In this document: positions 55,257-64,000 of the stretch, piece after piece
Layout of the letters: each line of letters begins with the position of its first letter
How positions within the stretch are numbered: position 1 is the first letter of the stretch
Program-made: the position numbers and the translations under genes
Notes under the pieces: generated by a model
What the model saw: the letters and a program-made list of their open reading frames with translations, nothing else
Database searches by the model: none
Told to the model about the DNA's origin: nothing
Source of the DNA: CALKJU01 sp035326425
GTDB lineage: Bacteria; Pseudomonadota; Alphaproteobacteria; Geminicoccales; Geminicoccaceae
Assembly: GCA_035326425.1 (NCBI GenBank)
Contig: DAOLFG010000005.1
Location: 1 to 64,000 of the forward strand
Direction of reading: 5' to 3'
Length of the DNA stretch: 64,000 nucleotides

Positions 55257-56537
55257 CCGCCGATGCGGTCGCCGGGAACGGCCCCACGGACACGCGGCCG
55301 ATGCGCAGGGTCGGCCCGAGCGGGCGGCGGCGGCCGTCTGCTGGCGTTCCTCCTGGGCCACCATTGCCGTGGTGGCGGTAACGAAGGCGATGGGGCCTTG
55401 CGCTTCCAGTGGCGGGGCGGCACGCCGGGTCGTGCGCCACATCGCATAGCCACCGAGCCCCAGATGGACGCACACCAGGTGGAGCACGAAGCCGCGTGCA
55501 CCGCCCTGCATCGCGAAGGCCGCGGCGCCCGGTCCGACGACGCGGCCCGGAGCGTTGGCGAGCAGCAGCGCGCTGCTGGCGCCGACCACCTCGCCGGCAT
55601 CGAGAAAGTCGTTGATGTGGGCGATCGAGAGGGAATAGAGCGGCAGCGAGAGCCCGCCGAACAGGAAGAACATCGCGAGCAGCGCCGACAGCGGCGGATC
55701 GGGTACGATCGCAGCACCCGCGATCGGCAGGGTCACGGCGGCCAGGATGCTGCGGCGGTCGAAGCGATCGGAAAGCCGGCCCAGGGGATATTGCAGGCAG
55801 GCACCGCCGAGGACCGCGGCGGCCATCAGAGCCGAGATGGCGTCGGTGCCGAGGCCGATCTCGCTGGCGAACACCGGTCCGATGGCAAACAGCGCCGACT
55901 GGCTCGGGCCCACGCCCACGACGCCGGCGAATCCCAGGGGCGAGACCCGGAAAAGCCGCACCAACCCGAAGGAACGGTAGGAGGTCGAGATCGGCGCGGG
56001 ATTGTCCGACAGCAGGATCGGCACGGCTGCGAGCGAAACCAGCACCGAGACGAGGATGAACAGGCTCTGGCCTGCCGGATCGGCGATCGGCAGGAGGAGC
56101 CGGCCACCGGCGAAGCCGCCGAGCTGGACCGATATGTAGATCGAGAACGGCCGTCCGCGGCTGTCATTGTCGGCGCGGTCGTTGAGCCGGCTCTCGGCAA
56201 CGATGTAGCCGGCGCAGAAGCAGACTCCGGTGACGAGACGCATCAGAAACCACAAGATCGGCTCGGCGAGCAGCGATTGAAACAGGATCGTGGTGGATGC
56301 CGGCGACACCAGCGCACCGAACACCCGGACATGGCCGACACGGGCGACGAGCCCGGGCGTCAGCAGGGCGCCGACGATGAGGCCGATGAAATGGCCCGAC
56401 ATCACGATGCCGGTGATCGCCGTTCCGAACTGCTGTTCGGCACGCAGCGACAGCAGCGTGCTCTGCAGCCCGTGGCCCAGCATCAGGATGGCGATGCCGA
56501 GGCGCAGCGCCCAGGTCGAGCGAACGACGGCGAGCAC
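55257..56537 (-). CDS. MFS transporter, reading frame without a stop before motB
   Basis: Major facilitator transporter of the YcaD/drug-exporter type. From the GTG at 56537, about 12 hydrophobic segments run over roughly 395 residues (TWALRLGIAILMLGHGLQ at the start, PLGRLSDRFDRRS between spans 8 and 9, and a final VLHLVCVHLGLGGYAMW). The recognisable protein should end near 55280 with TTAMVAQEE, but there is no in-frame stop there. The frame stays open for 1063 codons, antisense across motB and motA, to 53346. The end given here is therefore the limit of plausible coding, not a stop codon. A lost stop or a frameshift is likely. Confidence 0.7.
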
Positions 56538-56646
56538 GAGTCGCGGCCCCGGCTCGCATTGCGTCCTTCACCGCCTATAGCGCGCCACGGACGCGGCCGG
56601 CGATCCGCCCACGCCATCGCGATGCCGCAGCCGCGATAGGGATTCG

Positions 56647-59229
56647 ATGGAGCTGCTCGTCCTCTTCCTGGCTCTCGCCGGCCTCTGGTTGCTGGTGGCG
56701 CCGGCCTGGGCGATCGTCGCCAACAGGCGCCTACGTGGCGAGGTGGACGCGCTGCGCGCCGAGGTGGCGCAGCTTCGGAATGGCCCTGCCGCGCCGCAGC
56801 CCGCCGCCTCTCCCACGGCCGTCGCGACGGCGGAGGGGATCGAGGCGGTGGCCCCGGAGGGGGCCGCGCCGGTCGACGACCCCGAGCGAGCCCCCGCTCC
56901 GACGGCCGCGCCGCGAGCACGCGAGAGCCTGGAACAGCGGCTGGCCCAGCGCTGGCTGGTCTGGCTGGGCGGCGGGGCATTGGCGCTGGGCGGCGCCTTC
57001 ATCCTGCGGTCGGCTGTCGAGCAGGGTTGGTTCGGACCGGTGGCGAGGCTGCTGCTGGCGCTGCTGCTGGGCTGCGGGCTCATCGCCACCGGCGAACGGC
57101 TTCGTCGTCGCGGCACGGCGGGCTACGCGCCGCCGGCGCTGGCAGCCGCGGGCGTCTGCACCCTCTTCGCGACGATCTGGGCAGGTCACACGCTCTATGG
57201 CCTGTTTCCCTCCGCGATCGCCTTCCCGTCACTGGCGGCCGTCACGGCGCTGGCGATCCTGCTCGCCTGGTCGCACGGCCCTCTGCTCGCGGCCCTCGGC
57301 ATCGGCGGTGCGTTCGCCGTGCCGGCCCTCGTCGACAGTGCCGATCCGTCGGCCTGGGCGCTGTTCGCCTACCTGCTGCTGCCGGTCGCCGCCAGCCTGC
57401 TGGTGCTGCGCTACCGCCCCTGGACCTGGCTCGGCTGGCTCGGGCTCGGCGGCGCCGCGACCTGGCTGGCGCTCGGCCTCCTGGCGCCGTGGCGCGCAAC
57501 CGGCCCGAGCGTCGCCTTCGCCCTCGTCGTGGCAGCGCTCTACCTATTCGTCCCGGCGTGGGCGACAGGCGGCAGGCTGGCCCGCATCGGCCTCGCCCGC
57601 GTCGTGGCGGTTGCCGTCCCCACGGCGGCGGCATTCCTGCTGTCGCTGCACGTCTCGGGGCGGCCGGAAGCCGGCGAATCGCTGGGGCTACTGCTGCTGG
57701 CGGCGCTTGCGATGGCGGCCAGCCTGGTGGCACGGGTGCCTCTCGCCGCCGCCACGGCGCCGGCGGCGGCGACCATGATCGCGCTGCTGCTCTGGAACCT
57801 CGAGCCCTGGCAGGTCGGCCTGGAGCTCGCGGGCGATCCCACGATCGCCCTGCCGCCGCTGCGCCTGTTGCCCGAGCAGGCCAGTGGCTTTGTCGGCTGG
57901 GCCGCGGCTTTCGCCATTCTCCATGCGGCATTCGGGCTCGTTGTCGGTCGGCGACGGCGCTGCCGGCCGTTCCTATGGCTGTCGGCGGGCGTGCCCGTGG
58001 TCGCCCTGGCGATCCTCTATCTGCGCCTTTCCGACCTCACGCCCAGCCTGCCGTGGGCCAGCGTCGCGTTGGTGCTGGCGGCCCTCGAGCTCACGGCCGC
58101 ATCCCGGGTCCACCGGATAGGCGGCGGGCGCGAGCCGCTCGCCGCCTATGCGGCCGGCACGGTGGCCGGGCTGGCCCTGGCCTGTGCCTTCGCGCTCCGG
58201 GAAGCCTGGCTCACCGTGGCACTGGCGGCGATGCTGCCCGCGCTGGGCCTGATCTGGCGGCGCCTCGACGTGCCCGGCCTGCGCACGACCGCGCTGGCAT
58301 TGGCGACGATCGTGGCCGCACGGGTGGTGCTCGATCCGGAAGCCGGACGGCTGACCGACGGCGCCGCCCCGACCCTGGGCTGGATTCTCCATGGCCTCGG
58401 CCTGCCGTTGCTGGCGTTCCTCGCCGCCGGCCGGCTGTTCACCCGCGATCGCGACGACAGGCTGGCGCAGATGCTGGCCACCGGGGCGCTGCTGCTCTGG
58501 CTGGCGCTCGGCTGGGCGCTGGTGCGGCTGGTGATGGACTGGACCGGCGATCCCGCGATGGCCTCCGGCCTGGCGGAGTGGTCGCTGCATGGGCTGGTCT
58601 GGCTGACGACCGGGCTGGGGCTGCTGCGGCGCCACCGCATCTCACCCTGGGCGCCGACACTGGCAGCGGCGGCCGTGCTCTGTGTCTCGGCGCTGCTCGT
58701 CCTGCTGGCAGGACTGCTCGACATCAATCCGCTCGCCACCGGTGCGCCGGTCGGCCGGTTGCCGATCCTCAACATCCTGCTGTTCGCCTATGCCCTGCCG
58801 GTGCCGCTGCTGGCGCTGCTCGCCCGCGAGCTGTCCATCCTGGGCCAGGCGCGTCTCGCCGCTGTCGTCGCGGCGCTGGCGATCGGGCTGGGCCTGCTCT
58901 GGCTCGGGCTGGAGCTGCGCCACGCCTTCCACGGCACGATACTGACCGGACCCACGGGCCCGGGCGAATCTTGGGCCTATACCGCGTTGCTGCTGCTCTA
59001 CGCGGCGGCGCTGATGGCCGCCGGCATCCTGCGTGCCAGCAGGCCCTTGCGCCTGGCCTCGCTGGCGATCCTGGTCCTGGCGGCCGGCAAGGCCTTCCTC
59101 GTCGACATGGCGAGCATCGATGGGCTGTGGCGCGCGGCGTCTTTCCTCGTCGTCGGCGGCTGTCTCGTGGGTATCGGTCTGGCCTACCAGCGGTTCGTGT
59201 TCCAGCGCCGGGACGAGGCGGCACCGTGA
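56647..59229 (+). CDS. DUF2339 multi-span membrane protein
   Basis: Very hydrophobic protein of 860 residues with more than twenty predicted membrane spans. The N-terminal anchor (1-22) leads to a short coiled stretch (LRGEVDALRAEVAQLRN) and a Pro/Ala-rich linker. The core then begins with WLVWLGGGALALGGAFILRSAVEQGW, the pattern of the DUF2339 family. Its function is unknown, though the family is often linked to envelope biology. The start has an appropriate ATG at 56647, and the stop overlaps the next gene (GTGA), so the two are translationally coupled. Confidence 0.9.
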   Translation: MELLVLFLALAGLWLLVAPAWAIVANRRLRGEVDALRAEVAQLRNGPAAPQPAASPTAVATAEGIEAVAPEGAAPVDDPERAPAPTAAPRARESLEQRLAQRWLVWLGGGALALGGAFILRSAVEQGWFGPVARLLLALLLGCGLIATGERLRRRGTAGYAPPALAAAGVCTLFATIWAGHTLYGLFPSAIAFPSLAAVTALAILLAWSHGPLLAALGIGGAFAVPALVDSADPSAWALFAYLLLPVAASLLVLRYRPWTWLGWLGLGGAATWLALGLLAPWRATGPSVAFALVVAALYLFVPAWATGGRLARIGLARVVAVAVPTAAAFLLSLHVSGRPEAGESLGLLLLAALAMAASLVARVPLAAATAPAAATMIALLLWNLEPWQVGLELAGDPTIALPPLRLLPEQASGFVGWAAAFAILHAAFGLVVGRRRRCRPFLWLSAGVPVVALAILYLRLSDLTPSLPWASVALVLAALELTAASRVHRIGGGREPLAAYAAGTVAGLALACAFALREAWLTVALAAMLPALGLIWRRLDVPGLRTTALALATIVAARVVLDPEAGRLTDGAAPTLGWILHGLGLPLLAFLAAGRLFTRDRDDRLAQMLATGALLLWLALGWALVRLVMDWTGDPAMASGLAEWSLHGLVWLTTGLGLLRRHRISPWAPTLAAAAVLCVSALLVLLAGLLDINPLATGAPVGRLPILNILLFAYALPVPLLALLARELSILGQARLAAVVAALAIGLGLLWLGLELRHAFHGTILTGPTGPGESWAYTALLLLYAAALMAAGILRASRPLRLASLAILVLAAGKAFLVDMASIDGLWRAASFLVVGGCLVGIGLAYQRFVFQRRDEAAP

Positions 59230-61205
59230 GCCTGCGCCTCGGAATCGACACCGGCGGGACCTTCACCGACGCGGCCCTGCTCGACGATGCCGAGCGCGTC
59301 GTCGCCACTGCCAAGGCGCTGACGACGCGGCACGACCTCTCGATCGGTATCGCCGAGGCGGTCGGGCGAGTCCGGGAGGCTGCACCCGGACCCATCGGCC
59401 TCGTGGCACTGTCGACGACGCTCGCCACCAACGCCATCGTCGAGGGCCGTGGCGGCCGCGCGGCGCTGGTGCTGGTCGGCCTCGACGAGGCCACCATCGA
59501 CCGTGGCGGCCTCGGGCGTGCGCTGGGCGACGCCCCGGTGGGCTTCGTGGCGGGTGGACACGCCGCCGACGGCACCGAGAGCGGGCCGCTCGACCTGGCG
59601 GGTGCCGAGGCCCTGATCGCCCGGCTGGCGCCCGAGGTCGAGGCCTTCGCGGTCTGCGGCCAGTTCGCGGTGCGCAACCCGGCGCACGAGCTGGCGGTCG
59701 CCGCCATCGCCCGGGCCGTCGGCCGCCCGGCCACCTGCTCGCACGAGCTGACGGCGAGGCTCGATGCGCCGCGCCGGGCGGTCACCACCTTGCTGAACGC
59801 CCGGCTGATACCGGAGATCGCGGCCCTGCTCGACGCCGTCGAGGCCATGCTGGCGGCCGACGGCATCGACGCCTCTCTCATGGTGGTGACCGGCGATGGC
59901 TCGCTGGTCGCCGCCGACATGGCACGGGCCCGGCCCGTCGAGACGCTGCTTTCCGGCCCCGCCGCCAGCATCGTTGGCGCCGCCTTCCTGGCCGGCCTGG
60001 ACGAGGCGCTCGTCGCCGATGTCGGCGGCACGACCACGGATATCGCACTGCTGCGTCGAGGCAGGCCCAGGCTTTCCGCCCGGGGAGCCACCGTCGGCGG
60101 CCATGCCACCATGGTCGAGGCCATCGAGGTCCACACGGCCGGTCTCGGCGGCGACAGCGAGGTGCGGCAGGGACCAGGCGGCGGACTGGTGCTCGGCCCG
60201 CGCCGGCTGATGCCGTTGAGCCTCCTCGCCGACAGGAGGCCCGACACCCTGGAGACGCTCGCGCGGCAGGCGGCCGCTGCCAAGCCGCGGCCGCACGACG
60301 GCCGCTTCGTGCTGCGACGAAGGGCACCGGCGGATCCCGCCGCCCTCGGTCGCAGCGCCCGCCGCCTGTGGGATCTGCTGGAGGACGGCCCGGCGCCCCT
60401 GGCCGTGATTCTCGAGAGCCATGGCCTGGGCCGGGCCCTGGCGCGGCTGGGCGATGCCGGCATCGTCCTCGAGGCGGGCTTCACCCCGAGCGATGCCGCT
60501 CATGTGCTCGGACAGCAGTCCGGCTGGTCGGTCGCGGCAGCGAGGCTGGGAGCGCTGATCTGCGCGCGGCAACACCATCCCTCCGAGCCGGTCGATGCCG
60601 CCGAGATGGCGAGACGGGTCCTGTCGGCCGCCGGCCTGCGGACCGGCGAGCTGCTGCTGCGGACGGCGCTGGCCTGCGACGGCGAGCCTGCCGCCGACAT
60701 TCTGGACGGACCGGCGCGAGACATCCTGCTGCAGGGTCTGGCCGGCCGGCCGGCCGAAATCGCCTCGGTGCGGGTGGCGCTGTCCTGTCCGGTGGTGGCC
60801 GTCGGCGGCCCGGCACCGCTGTTCTATCCATCGGCCGTCGCCGGGCTCGGCACCAGCCTCGTCCTGCCGCCCCATCACGCTACCTGCAACGCCATCGGTG
60901 CCGTCGTCGGCCGGATCGAGCGCACCGCCCGCACCCTCGTCACCGCCCTGTCCGACGGAGGCTGGCGGGTGCACCTGCCCCGAGGACCGCGCGACCTCGC
61001 CGAGCTGGCGGCTGCCCTCGAACTGGCGGAGGATGCCGCCCGGCGGGCGGCGATCGCAGCGGCGCAGGATGCCGGCGCTCCCCGGGCCGAGGTCCGCTGC
61101 CACCGCCGCGAGCGCAGCTTCGACGACATCGCGGGCGAACGGCGCGTGCTCGAGGTCGAGATCGTGGCGACCGCCACCGGCCGCCCCCCCTCCATGCCCG
61201 GTTGA
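59226..61205 (+). CDS. Hydantoinase A/oxoprolinase family protein
   Basis: Protein of 659 residues with the actin-like ATPase fold of HyuA/oxoprolinase subunit A. The phosphate-binding start is LGIDTGGTFTDAALL, the early motif is LSTTLATNAIVEGRGG, and the second half has VADVGGTTTDIALL (about 260-273), followed by AIEVHTAGLGGDS. It should couple ATP hydrolysis to opening of a lactam or hydantoin ring, or act as a carboxylase subunit. No HyuB partner gene follows. The GTG start at 59226 overlaps the DUF2339 stop; the upstream open frame is a shadow. Confidence 0.88.
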   Translation: MSLRLGIDTGGTFTDAALLDDAERVVATAKALTTRHDLSIGIAEAVGRVREAAPGPIGLVALSTTLATNAIVEGRGGRAALVLVGLDEATIDRGGLGRALGDAPVGFVAGGHAADGTESGPLDLAGAEALIARLAPEVEAFAVCGQFAVRNPAHELAVAAIARAVGRPATCSHELTARLDAPRRAVTTLLNARLIPEIAALLDAVEAMLAADGIDASLMVVTGDGSLVAADMARARPVETLLSGPAASIVGAAFLAGLDEALVADVGGTTTDIALLRRGRPRLSARGATVGGHATMVEAIEVHTAGLGGDSEVRQGPGGGLVLGPRRLMPLSLLADRRPDTLETLARQAAAAKPRPHDGRFVLRRRAPADPAALGRSARRLWDLLEDGPAPLAVILESHGLGRALARLGDAGIVLEAGFTPSDAAHVLGQQSGWSVAAARLGALICARQHHPSEPVDAAEMARRVLSAAGLRTGELLLRTALACDGEPAADILDGPARDILLQGLAGRPAEIASVRVALSCPVVAVGGPAPLFYPSAVAGLGTSLVLPPHHATCNAIGAVVGRIERTARTLVTALSDGGWRVHLPRGPRDLAELAAALELAEDAARRAAIAAAQDAGAPRAEVRCHRRERSFDDIAGERRVLEVEIVATATGRPPSMPG

Positions 61206-61309
61206 AAGCCACCGCCGGAATACGCGGTCGCGATGGCGGGCAGGGAAGCCTTGGTCTAGTCTGAACCCGCCGGGCACGCACCCGCCGCACCGGCCAAGAG
61301 GAGGAACGC

Positions 61310-64000
61310 GTGGCCGAGCTGCGCCGATGGCTCGCCGAGGCCGGGCTGAAGAGCCTGGTCGAGCCGCTGGCGGCCCATGACATCGGGCTCGACATCCTGG
61401 GCGAGCTGACCGACGCCGACCTTCGCGAGATGGGGCTTTCGCTGGGGCAGCGCAAGCGCCTGCTCAAGGCGCTGGCGGAGCGCGGCACGGCCCCCGCCGG
61501 GGCGGCGCAGGATCGAGGCAAGGGCGAAGCCGAGCGCCGGCAGATGACCATCGTGTTCTGCGACATGGTGGGCTCCTCCAGCCTCGCCAGCAGGCTCGAT
61601 CCCGAGGACATGTTCGTCGTCGTCGCCGCCTACCAGCGCTGCTGCATGGAGGTCGTCACCGCCCACGGCGGCTATGTCGCGCAATATCTGGGCGACGGCG
61701 TGCTGGCCTATTTCGGCTTCCCGGCGGCGCGCGAGGACGACGCCGAGCGGGCCGTGCGGGCCGGCCTCGCGCTGGTCGAGGCGGTGCGTCGGCTGAAGCC
61801 GCGGCCGGACATCAACCTGCATGCCCGTGCCGGCATCGACACCGGCCTCGTCGTCATCGGCGACCTGCTGGCCCAGGGCGTCGGCAACGAGGACAGCGTC
61901 GTCGGCGACACGCCGAACTTCGCATCCCGGCTGCAGGCGGCCGCTCCTCCCGATGGCGTGGCCATCAGCGCCAACACCCGGCGCCTGCTCGGCGATCTGT
62001 TCGAGACGCAGCGGATCGAGTCGGAGAAGATCAAGGGCTTCGGCTCGCGGAGCGAGATCTGGCTGGTCACCGGCGAGGGCAGGGCGGAAGGCCGGTTCGA
62101 GGCCCGCTCGGCCGCCGGGTTGACCCCGATGATCGGGCGCGAGCACGAGCTGCAGATGATGCTGCACCGCTGGGGGCTGGCCAGATCCGGCGAGGGCCAG
62201 GTGCTGCTGCTGGTCGGCGAGGGCGGCATCGGCAAGTCGCGGCTGGTCGACACGCTCAACCGCGAGATGGTCGAGCAGCCGCACATCAGGCTGCGCTATT
62301 TCTGCTCGCAGTTCTATGCCTCGACCGCCCTGCACCCGGTGATCGACCAGGTCCGCCGAGCGGCGGGGCTCACGCGGCTGGACGATGCCACGGTCCAGCG
62401 GGAGCGGCTGAACGGCCTCATCGAGGGCGAGGAGGATCCGAAGCGCGCCGGGGCCCTGCTCGCCACCCTGTGCTCGGTGCCGCTCGACGAACGCCAGCCG
62501 ATCCAGGAGATGACGCCGCTCGAGCGCAAGCAGGCGACGTTCGAGCTGCTGCTGCGGCAGGCCGAGCGGCTGGCGGAGCGGCTGCCGCTCCTGATCCTGT
62601 TCGAGGATGCCCACTGGATCGATCCGACGACGTCGGAGCTGCTGGCGATGTTCGTCGACCGTGTCCGCAGGCTGCCGGCATTGCTGGTGATCACCGGCCG
62701 GCCGGAGTTCGCACCGCCCTGGAAGGCCCAGCCGCACATCACCTCGCTGCAGCTCGGCCGGTTCAGCCGCCAGCAGGCCGTCGACCTGATCGGCCGCGTC
62801 ACTGGTGGGCGGAAGCTGCCGCCGGAGGTGGTCCAGCTCATTCTGGACAAGACCGACGGCGTGCCGCTGTTCGTCGAGGAATTGACCAAGGCGCTGATCG
62901 AGACGGGTGCCCTCAGCTCGCGCGGCGACAACCTGCTGCTGACCGGGCCGCTGCCCTCGATCTCGATCCCGTCGACGCTGCACGACTCGCTGATGGCGAG
63001 ACTGGACCGGCTGTCCACCATCAAGGAGGTGGCGCTGTGGGCTTCCGCCCTCGGCCGCAGCTTCACCCTCGACCAGCTCGCCGCCGTGGCGCCGCTGGAG
63101 CGGGACGAGATCTGCAGGGCGCTGGAGAAGCTGGTCGACGCCGAGATGGTCTACCGGCACGGGCTCTGGGCCGACGAGATCTACGAGTTCAAGCACGCCC
63201 TGGTGCAGGAGGCGGCCTATCTCAGCATGCTGCGCGCCCGCCGCCAGCAGATGCATGCGCGCATCGGCCATGTGCTCGAGGAGACCTTCCCCGAGATCGC
63301 CGCCGGCCAGCCCGAGATCCTGGCGCACCACTACGGCGAGGGCGGCGTCAGCGACAAGGCGTGGGAGTACGAGCTGCGCGCCGGCGACGCTGCCGCGGCG
63401 CGCTATGCCTCGCCCGAGGCGCGCACACGCTACACGAGGGCGCGCGAGCTGGCCCGCCAGCTTCCGCCGAGCCCGCGCGCCAAGCGCCGCGAGCTGAAGG
63501 CGATCCTCAAATGCGCCTCGATCGCCTTCGGAAAGGCCCAGATCGAGGCGGACCTGCGCGAGCTGCAGCACGCCAGGTCCATCGCCGGAGAGCTGGAGCA
63601 CGAGCCGCGGCTGGCCCAGGTCCACTACTGGATCGGTCGCCTCGACTATGTCGCCGGCCGGTTCGACAGCGCCGTCGAGCAGGCGGGCCAGTCCCTGGCC
63701 ATCGCCGACCGGCTGGAGGACCATCGCCAGTCGGCTTCGGCTGCCAACCTGCTGGCACGCATCCATTGCCTGCGCGGCGAGCCGGCAAAGGGCATCGCCT
63801 ACGCCCAGCGCAACACCGGCCAGATGCGCCAGATCGGCAACCGGATCGAGGAGGCCGCCATCACCGGCGTGCTGGCCTTCGCCCTGGCGCTCGCCGCCCG
63901 CTTCGACGAGGCACAGGCGGCCGGGGAGCGGGCGCGGGCGCTGTCGGATCGGCTGGACCATCTGCCGACCCAGGCCGCCTGCCATTTCTTCAAGGGCGTC
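61310..64000 (+). CDS. SAM-domain adenylate/guanylate cyclase with AAA-type ATPase module (partial)
   Basis: Large signalling protein, 897 codons visible and open at the right edge. An N-terminal SAM domain (about 1-60, LRRWLAEAGLKSL and ADLREMGLSLGQRKRLL) is followed by a class III cyclase domain (about 72-255) with metal-binding Asp85 (VFCDMVGS) and Asp129 (LGDGV). The lysine that normally contacts adenine is Gln125, so substrate or activity is uncertain. An STAND-type ATPase follows (Walker A LLLVGEGGIGKSR near 305, Walker B LLILFEDAHW near 430), then TPR-like helices to the edge. The GTG at 61310 has a strong GAGGAGG box. Confidence 0.9.
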   Translation, partial: MAELRRWLAEAGLKSLVEPLAAHDIGLDILGELTDADLREMGLSLGQRKRLLKALAERGTAPAGAAQDRGKGEAERRQMTIVFCDMVGSSSLASRLDPEDMFVVVAAYQRCCMEVVTAHGGYVAQYLGDGVLAYFGFPAAREDDAERAVRAGLALVEAVRRLKPRPDINLHARAGIDTGLVVIGDLLAQGVGNEDSVVGDTPNFASRLQAAAPPDGVAISANTRRLLGDLFETQRIESEKIKGFGSRSEIWLVTGEGRAEGRFEARSAAGLTPMIGREHELQMMLHRWGLARSGEGQVLLLVGEGGIGKSRLVDTLNREMVEQPHIRLRYFCSQFYASTALHPVIDQVRRAAGLTRLDDATVQRERLNGLIEGEEDPKRAGALLATLCSVPLDERQPIQEMTPLERKQATFELLLRQAERLAERLPLLILFEDAHWIDPTTSELLAMFVDRVRRLPALLVITGRPEFAPPWKAQPHITSLQLGRFSRQQAVDLIGRVTGGRKLPPEVVQLILDKTDGVPLFVEELTKALIETGALSSRGDNLLLTGPLPSISIPSTLHDSLMARLDRLSTIKEVALWASALGRSFTLDQLAAVAPLERDEICRALEKLVDAEMVYRHGLWADEIYEFKHALVQEAAYLSMLRARRQQMHARIGHVLEETFPEIAAGQPEILAHHYGEGGVSDKAWEYELRAGDAAAARYASPEARTRYTRARELARQLPPSPRAKRRELKAILKCASIAFGKAQIEADLRELQHARSIAGELEHEPRLAQVHYWIGRLDYVAGRFDSAVEQAGQSLAIADRLEDHRQSASAANLLARIHCLRGEPAKGIAYAQRNTGQMRQIGNRIEEAAITGVLAFALALAARFDEAQAAGERARALSDRLDHLPTQAACHFFKGV

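Noticed and set aside
57027..59225. Long open frame leading into the hydantoinase A gene
   Set aside because: It is the alternative frame of the DUF2339 gene. Similarity to HyuA starts at the GTG overlapping the DUF2339 stop.
61256..63985. 909-codon minus-strand frame
   Set aside because: It is a shadow of the SAM-cyclase gene with no recognisable domain. Long antisense frames are expected at this GC content.

Overview
The window is about 64 kb of very GC-rich (roughly 70 percent by eye), densely packed bacterial chromosome. Gene content and style suggest an alphaproteobacterium, probably Rhodospirillales or a neighbouring order: dnaK-dnaJ order with an alphaproteobacterial-type heat-shock-like promoter, many periplasmic-binding-protein transporters, WYL/glutathione-transferase and DUF6524 genes, and ATGA/GTGA translational overlaps. 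The genus cannot be fixed from the sequence alone. No rRNA, tRNA, insertion sequence or CRISPR array was seen, and no stretch above 300 bp lacks a gene or a described element.

Layout. 1-3.3 kb: dnaJ (cut by the left edge) and dnaK on the minus strand, with a terminator-like hairpin between them. 3.3-8.8 kb: a plus-strand unit headed by an IclR-type regulator with its own promoter and a perfect dyad, followed by a NitT/TauT-type ABC importer (permease, binding protein, ATPase) and two tandem dihydrodipicolinate-synthase-fold paralogues that keep the Schiff-base lysine but have lost other catalytic residues. 8.8-12 kb: a lipoprotein, then a FecR-domain protein paired with a CHASE2 adenylate cyclase. 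12-14.8 kb: a lower-GC patch with a phosphoglycolate phosphatase and a phosphodiesterase flanked by what look like remnants of a lost ABC transporter. 14.8-19 kb: a sugar-acid-type dehydratase, SMP-30 lactonase and GST operon diverging from a WYL regulator and a HIT protein across a perfect dyad. 19-21.6 kb: secreted unknowns and an O-antigen ligase-like protein. 21.6-26.4 kb: a polar amino acid ABC operon with three tandem binding proteins. 26.6-33.8 kb: aquaporin, Kup, ABC-F, Uma2, cytochrome c, a 22-codon ORF with a full-length Shine-Dalgarno match and its own terminator, a DUF6524 membrane protein and a tyrosine phosphatase.

33.8-39.9 kb is a ribose-type sugar ABC operon (binding protein, permease, ATPase, second permease) followed by a GST and a short-chain dehydrogenase. 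39.9-42.5 kb is a divergent heavy-metal P-type ATPase/MerR pair with a textbook MerR operator. 42.6-46.6 kb is a compact type III secretion block in the order sctO-P-Q-R-S-T, without ATPase, SctU, SctV, needle or secretin genes in view. 46.7-53.3 kb holds an orphan molybdenum hydroxylase large subunit, a rhomboid protease, a soluble lytic transglycosylase, and dapA-smpB. 53.4-64 kb holds motA-motB, an MFS transporter whose frame does not stop before motB, a DUF2339 membrane protein translationally coupled to a hydantoinase A-type ATP-hydrolysing subunit, and a SAM-domain/cyclase/AAA signalling protein cut by the right edge.

The window is mainly accessory metabolism and transport laid between housekeeping genes (dnaK, dnaJ, dapA, smpB, motAB). 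The items most worth following are the isolated type III export block, the 22-codon ORF, the altered DapA-fold pair, the decayed transporter around the phosphodiesterase, and the MFS/motAB overlap.
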